From Streptomyces flaveolus (lineage in GTDB: Bacteria > Actinomycetota > Actinomycetes > Streptomycetales > Streptomycetaceae): DNA of 64,000 bases. Shown here one piece after another: positions 50,975 through 60,196 of the stretch. The DNA is taken from positions 124,001 to 188,000 of the forward strand of contig NZ_JNWV01000001.1 in assembly GCF_000716535.1 (NCBI RefSeq), written 5' to 3'. How positions within the stretch are numbered: position 1 is the stretch's first letter; every line of letters begins with the position of its first letter. The translations under genes and the position numbers were made by a program. A model generated the notes under the pieces. It was not told the origin of the DNA. It was given only the letters and a program-made list of their open reading frames with translations, and searched no databases.

Positions 50975-51553
50975 ATGGCAGGCGAGACCGTCATCACGGT
51001 CATCGGCAATCTTGTCGACGACCCCGAGCTGCGCTTCACCCCGTCCGGTGCGGCGGTCGCGAAGTTCCGCGTCGCGTCCACTCCCCGCACCTTCGACCGC
51101 CAGACGAACGAGTGGAAGGACGGCGAGAGCCTCTTCCTGACCTGCTCGGTCTGGCGTCAGGCGGCGGAGAACGTCGCCGAGTCGCTCCAGCGAGGCATGC
51201 GCGTCATCGTGCAGGGCCGGCTGAAGCAGCGGTCCTACGAGGACCGTGAGGGCGTCAAGCGCACGGTCTACGAGCTGGACGTCGAGGAAGTCGGCCCCAG
51301 TCTGCGCAACGCCACGGCCAAGGTCACCAAGACCGCAGGTGGCGCTCGCGGTGGCCAGGGTGGTTACGGCGGCGGTGGCGGCCAGGGTGGCGGCGGCTGG
51401 GGCGGTGGCCCCGGTGGCGGCCAGCAGGGCGGCGGCGCTCCGGCCGACGACCCGTGGGCGACCGGCGCTCCCGCCGGTGGCCAGCAGGGTGGCGGCGGCT
51501 GGGGCGGAGGCTCCGGCGGCGGTGGCGGCTACTCGGACGAGCCCCCCTTCTAG
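50975..51553 (+). CDS. ssb: Single-stranded DNA-binding protein
   Basis: 192 residues from ATG 50975. The OB fold fills 1-110 ([15 protein letters not shown]). A Gly/Gln-rich linker (about 120-185) ends in the acidic tip D-E-P-P-F that recruits partner proteins. This is the main SSB for replication in Streptomyces, in its usual place between rpsF and rpsR. Confidence 0.97.
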   Translation: MAGETVITVIGNLVDDPELRFTPSGAAVAKFRVASTPRTFDRQTNEWKDGESLFLTCSVWRQAAENVAESLQRGMRVIVQGRLKQRSYEDREGVKRTVYELDVEEVGPSLRNATAKVTKTAGGARGGQGGYGGGGGQGGGGWGGGPGGGQQGGGAPADDPWATGAPAGGQQGGGGWGGGSGGGGGYSDEPPF

Positions 51554-51634
51554 AACTTCGGGCCAGGCCTTCCGGGCCGGTCCGGATCGAGGGCGGGTCG
51601 TATCCCAACTTCTTGATCACACAGGAGAAACACC

Positions 51635-51871
51635 ATGGCGAAGCCGCCTGTGCGCAAGCCGAAGAAGAAGGTCTGCGCTTTCTGCAAGGACAAGGTCACG
51701 TACGTGGACTACAAGGACACGAACATGCTGCGGAAGTTCATTTCCGACCGCGGCAAGATCCGTGCCCGCCGCGTGACCGGCAACTGCACGCAGCACCAGC
51801 GTGACGTCGCCACGGCCGTCAAGAACAGCCGTGAGATGGCGCTGCTGCCCTACACGTCCACCGCTCGCTAA
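51635..51871 (+). CDS. rpsR: Ribosomal protein S18
   Basis: 78 residues from ATG 51635. The core [15 protein letters not shown] is typical of bS18. Cysteines in V-C-A-F-C and N-C-T-Q-H suggest the zinc-binding form. Streptomyces often have a second, cysteine-free copy under zinc control elsewhere; none is in this window. Confidence 0.97.
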   Translation: MAKPPVRKPKKKVCAFCKDKVTYVDYKDTNMLRKFISDRGKIRARRVTGNCTQHQRDVATAVKNSREMALLPYTSTAR

Positions 51872-51889
51872 GGGAAGGGTGACCGACTC

Positions 51890-52336
51890 ATGAAGATCAT
51901 CCTCACCCACGAGGTCTCCGGCCTCGGTGCCGCGGGCGACGTCGTCGACGTCAAGGACGGTTACGCTCGCAACTACCTGATCCCGCGGAAGTTCGCTATC
52001 CGCTGGACCAAGGGTGGCGAGAAGGACGTCGAGCAGATCCGCCGCGCTCGCAAGATCCACGAGATCCAGACCATCGAGCAGGCCAACCAGGTCAAGGCTC
52101 AGCTGGAAGGCGTGAAGGTCCGTCTGGCCGTCCGCTCCGGCGACGCCGGCCGTCTCTTCGGTTCTGTCACCCCGGCCGACATCGCGTCCGCGATCAAGGC
52201 TTCCGGTGGCCCCGAGGTCGACAAGCGCCGCATCGAGCTGTCCGCTCCGATCAAGACCCTGGGCGCCCACGAGACGTCCGTGCGTCTGCACCCCGAGGTT
52301 GCCGCCAAGGTCAACGTCGAGGTCGTCGCGGCCTGA
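51890..52336 (+). CDS. rplI: Ribosomal protein L9
   Basis: 148 residues from ATG 51890. The L9 signature [17 protein letters not shown] is at 16-32, followed by the connecting helix and C-terminal domain. Last gene of the rpsF operon, closed by a strong terminator. Confidence 0.97.
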   Translation: MKIILTHEVSGLGAAGDVVDVKDGYARNYLIPRKFAIRWTKGGEKDVEQIRRARKIHEIQTIEQANQVKAQLEGVKVRLAVRSGDAGRLFGSVTPADIASAIKASGGPEVDKRRIELSAPIKTLGAHETSVRLHPEVAAKVNVEVVAA

Positions 52337-52370
52337 TCGCCGCGTGATCGCCGTGCTCGCTTGAGCTGGT

Positions 52371-52408
52371 GAAAGGGGCCGCACCCTTCATTGGGTGCGG
52401 CCCCTTTC
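52371..52408. terminator. Terminator after rplI
   Basis: A 16-base-pair perfect stem (52371-52386 with 52393-52408, loop TTCATT). Confidence 0.87.
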
Positions 52409-52449
52409 CCATGCCTCCGCGACCGGGTTACCCGTCATCGGGACGGCAT

Positions 52450-52463
52450 GTTTCACGTGAAAC
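52450..52463. promoter_or_regulatory. parS: parS site 8
   Basis: Perfect GTTTCACGTGAAAC at the convergent junction of rplI and the MATE gene. Confidence 0.95.
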
Positions 52464-52465
52464 GG

Positions 52466-53809
52466 TCAGCGGGTCGCACCCGTCACGATCCAGCGGCCCG
52501 AGCGGGTCCGCAGCCACAGGGTCAGCATGCGGACCGTCATCATCAACGTCATCGCGCCCCACAGGGCGGTGAGGCCGCCGCCGACCGTGGGCACGAACAG
52601 AGCTGCCGGAGCGAACACCGCCAAGGTGACGACCATGGCCCAGGCAAGATACGGGCCGTCCCCAGCGCCCATGAGGACCCCGTCGAGGATGAAGACGATC
52701 CCGCAGATGGGCTGCGACAGCGCCACGAGCAGCAGGGCCGGCAGGGCGGCATCCTTCACCAGGGAGTCGCTGGTGAACAGCGGCAGGAAGAGCGGTCGTG
52801 TGGCCACCACGAGGAGGCCCAGCACGACACCGGCCGCGACACCCCACTGGACCATGCGGCGGCAGGCTTCGCGAGCTCCCTGAGCGTCGTCCGCTCCGAG
52901 GTAGCGGCCGATGATGGCCTGTCCTGCGATCGCTATCGCGTCGAGCGCGAACGCCAACAGGCTCCACAGGGACAGGACGATCTGGTGTGCGGCGATGTCG
53001 GCGTCACCGAGACGGGCCGCGACCGCTGTGGCGATGATGAGGATCGCCCGCAGGGACAACGTGCGGACCAGCAGGGGGACACCGGCCTGGGCCGAGGCCC
53101 GGATACCGGCGGCGTCCGGCCGGAGAGAGGCGCCGTACCGGCGGGCGCCGCGAACGACGACGGTCAGGTAGACGGCCGCCATTCCGCACTGTGCGATGAC
53201 CGTGCCCCAGGCCGAACCGGCGACACCGAGCTCGGCGCCGTAGACGAGTCCAGCGTTGAGGGCGGCGTTGGCGATGAATCCCGCGACGGCGACGTAGAGC
53301 GGGGTTCTGGTGTCCTGCAGACCGCGCAGCACTCCGGTCGCGGCCAGGACGATGAGCATGGCCGGGATGCCCAGAGCCGAGATGCGCAGATAGGTGATGG
53401 CGTAGGGGGCGGCGGTCGGGGAGGCCCCGAAGAGGTCCACGATGCCGGGCGCGAAGGGCAGGACGATGGCGATGACGGCGACGCCGAGCAGCAGAGCCAG
53501 CCAGATTCCGTCCATGCCCTGCCGGATGGCTGCCGGGAGATCGCCGGCGCCGACGCGGCGGGCGACGCCGGCCGTGGTGGCGTAGGCGAGGAAGACGAAG
53601 ACACTCACGGCGGTGGTGAGGAGCGCCGAGGCCACGGCGAGACCGGCGAGTTGAGCGGTCCCGAGATGGCCGACGATCGCACTGTCCGCCATGACGAAGA
53701 GAGGCTCGGCGACGAGGGCGCCGAAGGCCGGGACGGCCAGCGCGACGATTTCTCGGTCGTGCCGGCGCCGGGTGGCCTTGGGGATGTCTGGAGCCTGTGT
53801 CATGAGCAT
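52466..53809 (-). CDS. MATE-family efflux transporter (DinF-like)
   Basis: 447 residues from ATG 53809; a TTG at 53812 and ATG at 53803 are alternatives. Twelve hydrophobic segments; the first repeat has A-E-P-L-F-V-M-A-D-S-A-I-V-G-H-L-G and the second D-A-I-A-I-A-G-Q-A. It probably exports drugs or metabolites with H+ or Na+. No good ribosome site is seen, so it may be leaderless. Divergent from dnaB. Confidence 0.88.
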   Translation of the reverse strand: MLMTQAPDIPKATRRRHDREIVALAVPAFGALVAEPLFVMADSAIVGHLGTAQLAGLAVASALLTTAVSVFVFLAYATTAGVARRVGAGDLPAAIRQGMDGIWLALLLGVAVIAIVLPFAPGIVDLFGASPTAAPYAITYLRISALGIPAMLIVLAATGVLRGLQDTRTPLYVAVAGFIANAALNAGLVYGAELGVAGSAWGTVIAQCGMAAVYLTVVVRGARRYGASLRPDAAGIRASAQAGVPLLVRTLSLRAILIIATAVAARLGDADIAAHQIVLSLWSLLAFALDAIAIAGQAIIGRYLGADDAQGAREACRRMVQWGVAAGVVLGLLVVATRPLFLPLFTSDSLVKDAALPALLLVALSQPICGIVFILDGVLMGAGDGPYLAWAMVVTLAVFAPAALFVPTVGGGLTALWGAMTLMMTVRMLTLWLRTRSGRWIVTGATR

Positions 53810-54284
53810 CAATGTAATCGTCCACAGGTAAGTGACGCAAGCGTCGAGTGGCCCTTACCTTGGGCCGCGGGCCGTGTCCTTTCGGGTGCCGTTCGAAGCG
53901 ATCTTGGCCCGACTGGGGAAGTTTTTTCTCTGCACAGCCGGTGGATCATAAAGGCGCAGGTCAGAGACCTGGTCTCGGAGGGAGAGAGGGCTTGTTCACA
54001 GGGCTTTCCACCGGGTCGTGCACAGGTTTCGGCGAGTTCTCCACAGCATCCGGGCCGTCGTCCACATGGCCTGTGGATAACCAGATTGGCTGACGGTGCC
54101 GACGGGCCTACGGTGGTCCGGCGCCCGCTCCTTCCCCGAGCCCCGAAGACGTCCTTCGTCGGGCCTGGGAAGCGTCACAAACCCGACGCGCCAGAACCGG
54201 AGTTGGGCGTCTTATTTGTCAGTGTCGTGCCGTACAACAGAGGACACGGCGAGGTCCGCCGTGCGGACGGGAGGAGGTGGCTCG
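53810..54284. promoter_or_regulatory. dnaB upstream region with a DnaA-box cluster
   Basis: 475 bases. Between 53992 and 54080 lie five DnaA-box-like sites: TTGTTCACA (53992-54000), TCGTGCACA (54016-54024), TTCTCCACA (54037-54045), TCGTCCACA (54058-54066) and TTATCCACA on the minus strand (54072-54080). Spacing is about 21-24 bases for the first four. The rest holds the dnaB leader. The dnaB frame is open back to 54096, but the GTG at 54285 has the ribosome site. Confidence 0.7.
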
Positions 54285-55763
54285 GTGAGCATTTCCGAGC
54301 CCTTGGACGATCCGTGGGCCGACAGCGGGCCCAGTGATCGTCTGCCGGCCTCCCGTCGGCGCGGTGACGTCGGCCGGGGTCGTGACGAGCAGCACGACCG
54401 GGGCCGGGAGAACGGCGCCTGGGACGGCGGGGGTTCGTCCTTCGAGCGCGTGCCGCCGCAGGATCTGGACGCCGAACAGTCCGTGCTGGGCGGCATGCTG
54501 CTGTCCAAGGACGCCATCGCCGATGTGGTCGAGATCCTCAAGGGCCACGATTTCTACAAGCCCGCGCACGAGACGATCTACCAGGCCATCCTGGACGTCT
54601 ACGCCAAGGGCGAGCCGGCCGACCCGATCACCATCGCCGCCGAACTCACCAAGCGTGGCGAGATCAACAAGGTCGGCGGCGCCGCGTATCTGCACAGCCT
54701 CGTCCAGACCGTGCCGACGGCGGCCAACGCCGAGTACTACGCGGAGATCGTCCACGAGCGGGCCGTCCTGCGCCGCCTGGTCGAAGCCGGTACGCGCATC
54801 ACGCAGATGGGATACGCGGCCGACGGAGACGTGGACGAGATCGTCAACCGCGCCCAGGCCGAGATCTACGCCGTCACCGAGCAGCGCACCAGCGAGGACT
54901 ACCTCCCGCTCGGCGACATCATGGAGGGTGCCCTCGACGAGATCGAGGCGATCGGCTCGCGCAGCGGCGAGATGACGGGTGTGCCCACGGGGTTCACCGA
55001 CTTCGACTCGCTGACGAACGGTCTCCACCCGGGCCAGATGATCGTCATCGCGGCCCGTCCCGCCATGGGTAAGTCGACCCTCGCCCTGGACTTCGCGCGG
55101 GCCGCCTCCATCAAGCACAACCTCCCGAGCGTCATCTTCTCGCTCGAAATGGGCCGCAACGAGATCGCGATGCGTCTGCTGTCCGCCGAGGCCCGGGTCG
55201 CCCTGCACCACATGCGGTCCGGCACGATGACCGACGAGGACTGGACGCGGCTCGCCCGCCGCATGCCGGACGTGTCGGCCGCGCCGCTGTACATCGACGA
55301 CTCCCCGAACCTGTCCATGATGGAGATCCGCGCGAAGTGCCGGCGCCTGAAGCAGCGCAACGACCTGAAGCTGGTGGTCATCGACTACCTCCAGCTGATG
55401 CAGTCCGGTGGCTCCAAGCGCGCCGAGAGCCGTCAGCAGGAGGTGTCGGACATGTCCCGTAACCTCAAGCTGCTCGCGAAGGAGCTGGAGATCCCGGTCA
55501 TCGCGCTCTCGCAGCTCAACCGTGGTCCCGAGCAACGCACCGACAAGAAGCCGATGGTCTCCGACCTGCGTGAGTCCGGCTCCATCGAGCAGGACGCCGA
55601 CATGGTCATCCTGCTGCACCGTGAGGACGCGTACGAGAAGGAGTCCCCGCGCGCGGGCGAGGCGGACCTGATCGTCGCCAAGCACCGAAACGGCCCGACG
55701 GCCACCATCACGGTCGCCTTCCAGGGCCACTACTCGCGTTTCGTGGACATGGCCCAGACCTGA
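54285..55763 (+). CDS. dnaB: Replicative DNA helicase DnaB
   Basis: 492 residues from GTG 54285, with GGGAGGAGGTGG in front. The N-terminal domain starts at P-Q-D-L-D-A-E-Q-S-V-L-G-G-M-L. Walker A A-R-P-A-M-G-K-S-T is near 260-268 and Walker B-like L-V-V-I-D-Y-L-Q-L near 365. No intein is present. The ring helicase unwinds DNA at the fork, loaded by DnaA and probably DciA, whose gene is about 40 kb to the left. A disordered 50-residue N-terminus is typical of Streptomyces. Confidence 0.97.
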   Translation: MSISEPLDDPWADSGPSDRLPASRRRGDVGRGRDEQHDRGRENGAWDGGGSSFERVPPQDLDAEQSVLGGMLLSKDAIADVVEILKGHDFYKPAHETIYQAILDVYAKGEPADPITIAAELTKRGEINKVGGAAYLHSLVQTVPTAANAEYYAEIVHERAVLRRLVEAGTRITQMGYAADGDVDEIVNRAQAEIYAVTEQRTSEDYLPLGDIMEGALDEIEAIGSRSGEMTGVPTGFTDFDSLTNGLHPGQMIVIAARPAMGKSTLALDFARAASIKHNLPSVIFSLEMGRNEIAMRLLSAEARVALHHMRSGTMTDEDWTRLARRMPDVSAAPLYIDDSPNLSMMEIRAKCRRLKQRNDLKLVVIDYLQLMQSGGSKRAESRQQEVSDMSRNLKLLAKELEIPVIALSQLNRGPEQRTDKKPMVSDLRESGSIEQDADMVILLHREDAYEKESPRAGEADLIVAKHRNGPTATITVAFQGHYSRFVDMAQT

Positions 55764-55869
55764 TCCACCGGGCACGGCCGCGGTTACGGGCGGGAGTGCG
55801 GGCGGGTACGGCCGGGGGCGCACGGCAAATGCATTCGACGCCCGCCTCCCCACCAGGTGGACTGGGCCC

Positions 55870-57255
55870 ATGACGAGAACTCAGGAAGCGCTGCTCCCCG
55901 CCACCCGCAGGGCCTTGCTGCACCGGATCGCCGTCGCGCAGGCCGAAGGACGGGCTCCGTCGCTGGTCGCCGCCGTGGTGCGGGACGGACAGGCCGTGTG
56001 GCACGGGGCGCGGACCTCGGTGGACGGGCACGGACCGGACGAGACCGTGCAGTACCGGATCGGATCCATCACCAAGACCTTCACCGCCGTACTGGTGATG
56101 CGGCTGCGGGACGAGGGCGTCCTCGATCTCGGTGACCCGTTGGAGAAACATCTGCCGGGCACCGGCGCGGGGGAGGCGACGATCGCGGAACTGCTCGCCC
56201 ACACCGCGGGGTTGGCGGCCGAATCGCCCGCGCCCTGGTGGGAACGGACGCCCGGCTCCCTGCGGCCCGAACTGAGCGATGTGCTCGGGGACCAGCCCCT
56301 CCTGCATCCCGTCGGCCGACGGCACCACTACTCCAACCCCGGCTACACGGTTCTCGGTGCCCTGGTGGAAGAACTACGCGGTGCCCCCTGGGAGGACGTG
56401 CTGCGCGAGGAGATCCTGGAGCCGCTGGGCCTGCGCCGGACGAGCACGCAGCCGGAACCCCCGCACGCGGGCGGATGGGCGGTGCATCCGTGGGCCGACG
56501 CGATGCTGCCCGAGCCGACGGAGGACCTGGGCCGGATGGCGCCGGCCGGCCAACTCTGGTCGACCACCGGGGACCTGGCGCGGTTCGCCGCGTTTCTGGC
56601 CCGGGGAGACGACCGGGTCCTGAGCGCGGAGTCCGTCCGGGAGATGCGTACTCCGGCGGCGCCCGCCGAAGCCGCGGATGTGATGGACGGGGTCACGTAC
56701 GGCCTGGGCATGCAGATCCAGCGCCGTGACGGCCGGCTGCTCGTCGGGCACTCCGGTTCCCTGCCGGGCTTTCTGGCGAACCTCACGATCAGCGTGGAGG
56801 ACGACGTGGCGGCGGTGGTCCTCGCCAACTGCACCAGCGGCCCGCTGCTGGGTGCCGTGGGAGCGGACCTCGTCCGGATCGTCGCGGAGGCGGAGCCGCG
56901 CATCCCCGAGCCCTGGCGGCCGCTGCGCGAGGTCGACCCGGCGGTGCTGGAGCTGGTGGGGCAGTGGTACTGGGGCACCCATGGCTTCGGCCTGCGGGCG
57001 ACCGCCGACGGTCTGCTCGCGCTGGCACCACTGGCGGGTGGCGGACGCAGGGCTCGCTTCCGTGCCAACGGCGACGGCACCTGGACGGGGCTGGAGGGTT
57101 ACTACGCCGGTGAGCTGCTGCGGCCCGAACGACGCCCGGACGGGTCGGTGAGCCACCTCGATCTCGGCTCGTTCGTGTTCACCCGACAGCCGTACGACCC
57201 TGAGGCCCCGGTGCCCGGTGGCGTGGACCCGGAGGGATGGCGGGGCATCGGCTAG
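55870..57255 (+). CDS. Serine hydrolase of the beta-lactamase/penicillin-binding class C fold
   Basis: 461 residues from ATG 55870. Catalytic S-I-T-K near residue 62 (S-x-x-K), Y-S-N in H-H-Y-S-N-P-G near 156, and H-S-G near 296 complete the triad-like set. A C-terminal beta domain (about 350-440) follows. No signal peptide is seen, so it is probably a cytoplasmic esterase or peptidase rather than a secreted beta-lactamase. The substrate is unknown. Confidence 0.87.
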   Translation: MTRTQEALLPATRRALLHRIAVAQAEGRAPSLVAAVVRDGQAVWHGARTSVDGHGPDETVQYRIGSITKTFTAVLVMRLRDEGVLDLGDPLEKHLPGTGAGEATIAELLAHTAGLAAESPAPWWERTPGSLRPELSDVLGDQPLLHPVGRRHHYSNPGYTVLGALVEELRGAPWEDVLREEILEPLGLRRTSTQPEPPHAGGWAVHPWADAMLPEPTEDLGRMAPAGQLWSTTGDLARFAAFLARGDDRVLSAESVREMRTPAAPAEAADVMDGVTYGLGMQIQRRDGRLLVGHSGSLPGFLANLTISVEDDVAAVVLANCTSGPLLGAVGADLVRIVAEAEPRIPEPWRPLREVDPAVLELVGQWYWGTHGFGLRATADGLLALAPLAGGGRRARFRANGDGTWTGLEGYYAGELLRPERRPDGSVSHLDLGSFVFTRQPYDPEAPVPGGVDPEGWRGIG

Positions 57256-57270
57256 CCGGAACATGCACAA

Positions 57271-57298
57271 GGGGTGTGTTTCACGTGAAACACGCCCC
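57271..57298. terminator. parS-centred hairpin, bidirectional terminator
   Basis: A 28-base near-perfect palindrome (arms 57271-57284 and 57285-57298, one G-T pair) centred on parS site 9, between convergent genes. Confidence 0.6.
57278..57291. promoter_or_regulatory. parS: parS site 9
   Basis: Perfect GTTTCACGTGAAAC at the convergent junction after the serine hydrolase gene. Confidence 0.95.
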
Positions 57299-57319
57299 GG
57301 TTCCGTTCTCGGGCTGCGG

Positions 57320-57772
57320 TCAAAGGCGCAGCTTGAAACCTTCGTGTGAGGCGGTGAAGCCCAGCCGCTCGTAGAAACGGTGGGCATCGGTCCGTGTCTT
57401 GTCGGACGTGAGCTGCACCAGCTGGCAGTCGAGCCGTCGGGAGGTGTCGATCGCCCACTCGACCAGCCGGCCGCCCAGCCCGCTGCCCCGCTCGTCGGCG
57501 TGGATGCGTACGGCCTCGATGAGCGCACGAGTGGCCCCCTTGTGTGAGAGCCCAGGGATGATCGTGAGCTGGAGAGTCCCGATCACGCGGCCTTCGCGCA
57601 CGGCGACGACGACATGCTGGTTGGGGTCGGCGGCGAGGCGTTCCAGCGCGTTCCGGTACGGCGTGAGATCGCCGGGCGACTCCCGCTGGGCCCCGAGCGG
57701 ATCGTCGGCGAGCATCGCCACGATCGCCGGGAGGTCGTCGGCGGTCGCGGCTCGTATCTCAAGATCTCCCAT
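57320..57772 (-). CDS. GNAT-family acetyltransferase
   Basis: 150 residues from ATG 57772. Motif A is R-G-S-G-L-G-G-R-L-V near residue 94, and the end R-F-Y-E-R-L-G-F-T-A-S-H-E-G-F-K is typical of small-molecule GNATs. The substrate is unknown. It starts nine bases after the MarR gene stop and is probably in one operon with it. Confidence 0.88.
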   Translation of the reverse strand: MGDLEIRAATADDLPAIVAMLADDPLGAQRESPGDLTPYRNALERLAADPNQHVVVAVREGRVIGTLQLTIIPGLSHKGATRALIEAVRIHADERGSGLGGRLVEWAIDTSRRLDCQLVQLTSDKTRTDAHRFYERLGFTASHEGFKLRL

Positions 57773-57781
57773 GAGCGCACC

Positions 57782-58240
57782 CTACGCGGGCACGTTCAGG
57801 GACTCCACCACGCGCACCAGCGGTGCCAGTTCGGGGTTCAAGGCGGCGCTGTCCAGGGCCTCGCGCAGGGCGGCGTCATTGGTGGGCCGAGCCTCCTCCA
57901 GCAGCCGCAGGCCCGCCGGGGTGACGTTGGTGTAGATGCCGCGCCGGTCGGTGGGGCACAGATAGCGCTCCAGCAGACCGCGGTCCTCCAGCCGGGTCAC
58001 GAGGCGGGTGGTGGCGCTCTGGCTGAGCACCACCGCGTCGGCGACCTGCTTCATCTGCAGATGCCCGCCCTCGCCGTCGTGCTGTCTGCTGAGAACGTCC
58101 AGCAGTGAGTACTCGCGGACGCTCAAGTCGTGCTTGGCCTGCAGGGCACGCTCGATGTGCGCCTCGATCCGTCCGTGCAGCGCAGAAAGGGCGCACCAGC
58201 CCTGTGCGAGGGCTGTGAGCGCGGGGTCCGTCGCTGTCAT
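57782..58240 (-). CDS. MarR-family transcriptional regulator
   Basis: 152 residues from ATG 58240, with GGAGGAAAA in front; the frame is open to 58312. The winged helix (about 55-120) has L-Q-M-K-Q-V-A-D-A-V-V-L-S-Q-S-A-T-T-R-L-V and the wing D-R-R-G-I-Y-T. It is divergent from an MFS exporter, the usual arrangement for a repressor of efflux. It probably responds to a small aromatic or drug-like ligand. Confidence 0.9.
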   Translation of the reverse strand: MTATDPALTALAQGWCALSALHGRIEAHIERALQAKHDLSVREYSLLDVLSRQHDGEGGHLQMKQVADAVVLSQSATTRLVTRLEDRGLLERYLCPTDRRGIYTNVTPAGLRLLEEARPTNDAALREALDSAALNPELAPLVRVVESLNVPA

Positions 58241-58293
58241 TGGCGTTTTCCTCCGTCCCGGAGTGGCTGCACCACAAGAGTAGAGCACCACCG

Positions 58294-58335
58294 CAATAGT
58301 CATCGCTTGCACTTAGCCCGCGTCTGCAACTATTG
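58294..58335. promoter_or_regulatory. Candidate MarR operator / divergent promoters
   Basis: Inverted repeats CAATAGT (58294-58300) and ACTATTG (58329-58335) flank a region with TTGCAC (58308-58313), 17 bases before CTATTG, a plausible plus-strand promoter. A TTGCAG on the minus strand mirrors it. Likely control site for both genes. Confidence 0.45.
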
Positions 58336-58386
58336 TGGGCGAACGCAAAGCGCTCCTGCAATCGTCTGGGAAGGTGTACCCCCCTC

Positions 58387-59595
58387 ATGCCTCTCGCGCT
58401 TCTGGCCCTCGCGATCGGGGCCTTCGGAATCGGAACGACCGAGTTCGTGATCATGGGCTTGCTGCCCGAGGTCGCGGGCGACTTCGGGGTCTCCATCCCC
58501 ACGGCGGGCCTGCTCGTGACCGGCTACGCGCTCGGCGTGGTCATCGGCGCCCCGCTGATGACCGTGCTCGGCACCAAGGTCCCGCGCAAGCGGATGCTGA
58601 TGCTGCTGATGGGCCTGTTCATCGCCGGCAACCTGCTCTCGGCCGTCGCCCCGGCCTTCGCGGTCATGCTGATCGGACGAGTGGTCGCCTCGCTCGCCCA
58701 CGGTGCCTTCTTCGGCATCGGCTCGGTCGTCGCCGCCGAGCTGGTCGCACCCCACAAGAAGGCCGGTGCCATCGCCATGATGTTCACCGGTCTGACCATC
58801 GCCAACGTCGTCGGCGTCCCGCTGGGCACGTTCATCGGGCAGAGCGCCGGCTGGCGCGTCACCTTCGCCGTCGTCGCCGCCCTCGGTGTCGTCGGCCTGG
58901 TCGGCATCGCCAAGCTCGTTCCCGAGCTGCCGCGGCCGGAGGGCGTCCACCTGCGCCATGAGCTGGCCGCCTTCAAGAACGCCCAGGTCCTGCTGGCCAT
59001 GGCGATGACCGTCCTCGGCTTCGGTGGTGTCTTCGCGGCCATCACCTACATCGCTCCGATGATGACCCACATCGCCGGCTTCGCCGACGGCTCGGTCACC
59101 TGGCTGCTGGTCCTGTTCGGCCTCGGCATGGTCGGCGGCAACCTCGTCGGCGGCAAGTTCGCCGACCGTGCCCTGATGCCGATGCTGTACGTCTCCCTGG
59201 GCGCCCTGGCCGTCGTCCTGGCGCTCTTCACCCTCACCGCCCACAACAAGATCGCGGCCGCGGTGACCATCGCCCTGATCGGCGCCCTCGGCTTCGCCAC
59301 CGTGCCGCCGCTGCAGAAGCGCGTCCTCGACCAGGCGCACGGCGCTCCGACGCTCGCCTCGGCCGTCAACATCGGCGCCTTCAACCTGGGCAACGCCCTG
59401 TCCGCCTGGCTCGGCGGCCTCGTGATCGCGGCTGGCTTCGGCTACACGTCCCCCAACTGGGTCGGCGCCGCTCTCGCCGCCGCTGCCCTGGTCCTCGCCT
59501 TCCTCTCGGCGGCCCTGGAGCGCCGCGACGGCGCCCACGGCACCGTGACCGCCTCCGGGACGCCGGCGGAGCAGCGGACGCCCGTCCACCACTGA
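58387..59595 (+). CDS. MFS drug-type exporter (DHA1, AraJ/Cml-like)
   Basis: 402 residues from ATG 58387. Twelve membrane segments; the N-terminus A-F-G-I-G-T-T-E-F-V-I-M-G-L-L-P and G-Y-A-L-G-V-V-I-G-A-P are characteristic of the AraJ/chloramphenicol-exporter group. Motif A reads G-T-K-V-P-R-K-R-M. It probably pumps out a hydrophobic compound under MarR control. A 104-base gap separates it from the GlcG-like gene. Confidence 0.88.
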   Translation: MPLALLALAIGAFGIGTTEFVIMGLLPEVAGDFGVSIPTAGLLVTGYALGVVIGAPLMTVLGTKVPRKRMLMLLMGLFIAGNLLSAVAPAFAVMLIGRVVASLAHGAFFGIGSVVAAELVAPHKKAGAIAMMFTGLTIANVVGVPLGTFIGQSAGWRVTFAVVAALGVVGLVGIAKLVPELPRPEGVHLRHELAAFKNAQVLLAMAMTVLGFGGVFAAITYIAPMMTHIAGFADGSVTWLLVLFGLGMVGGNLVGGKFADRALMPMLYVSLGALAVVLALFTLTAHNKIAAAVTIALIGALGFATVPPLQKRVLDQAHGAPTLASAVNIGAFNLGNALSAWLGGLVIAAGFGYTSPNWVGAALAAAALVLAFLSAALERRDGAHGTVTASGTPAEQRTPVHH

Positions 59596-59699
59596 GCGCC
59601 CCCGGGCACCTCACACCCGAAGACCTCCGTGCCGGGGCTCTCCCGGCGCGGCAATCACCCACCAGTACTCGCCACAGCACGACCCGAGGAGACATCTCC

Positions 59700-60119
59700 A
59701 TGACCACCACCGCCGTCGCCCCGCTCACCATCGAGGACGCCGAGCTGCTGGTCGCCACCGCCCGCCGGGCGGCCGAGGACGCCGGAGTCGCCGTCAGCGT
59801 CACCGTCCTGGACGCCGGCGGCCACCTGCTCGCCTTCCGCCGGGACGACCGCGCCGTGCTGATCTCCGGCGAGACCAGCACCCGCAAGGCCTACACGGCT
59901 CTCCAGCTGAACGCGCCCACCGCCGACCTCGTCGACGCCGTCCAGCCCGGCGGCCTCTTCCACACCCTGCCCACGGCGCTCGACCGGCCCCTGCTGTTCA
60001 TCGCGGGCGGTATCCCGCTTCACCGCGACGGCCGACTGGTCGGCGCGATCGGCGTCGGCGGCGGTGCTCCGGACCAGGACCACGGCTTCGCCATCGCGGC
60101 CGTGCAGGCGCTCGTCTGA
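59700..60119 (+). CDS. GlcG/HbpS-family (DUF336) protein
   Basis: 139 residues from ATG 59700, with CGAGGAG in front. The family pattern is clear: A-G-V-A-V-S-V-T-V-L-D-A-G-G-H-L-L-A-F-R-R-D-D, T-S-T-R-K-A-Y-T-A, and G-G-I-P-L-H-R-D-G-R-L-V-G-A-I-G-V-G-G. It lacks a signal peptide, unlike secreted HbpS. Some members bind haem; the role here is unknown. Confidence 0.85.
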   Translation: MTTTAVAPLTIEDAELLVATARRAAEDAGVAVSVTVLDAGGHLLAFRRDDRAVLISGETSTRKAYTALQLNAPTADLVDAVQPGGLFHTLPTALDRPLLFIAGGIPLHRDGRLVGAIGVGGGAPDQDHGFAIAAVQALV

Positions 60120-60146
60120 GCAACAGCTACAACCCGGACCTCATGA

Positions 60147-60181
60147 CACCGGCCCCGCCGCTCCGAGCGGCGGGGCCGGTG
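60147..60181. terminator. Bidirectional terminator
   Basis: A 16-base-pair perfect stem (60147-60162, loop CCG, 60166-60181) between convergent genes. Confidence 0.8.
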
Positions 60182-60196
60182 CCTGTCGTACGGGGG

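Noticed and set aside
51340..51545. Repetitive GGTGGCGGC-rich tract in ssb considered as a repeat element
   Set aside because: It simply encodes the Gly/Gln-rich linker of SSB.
54096..54284. Longer DnaB start at 54096
   Set aside because: The extra stretch lacks a ribosome site, starts just past the DnaA-box cluster, and GTG 54285 has GGGAGGAGGTGG in front and the usual Streptomyces DnaB length.
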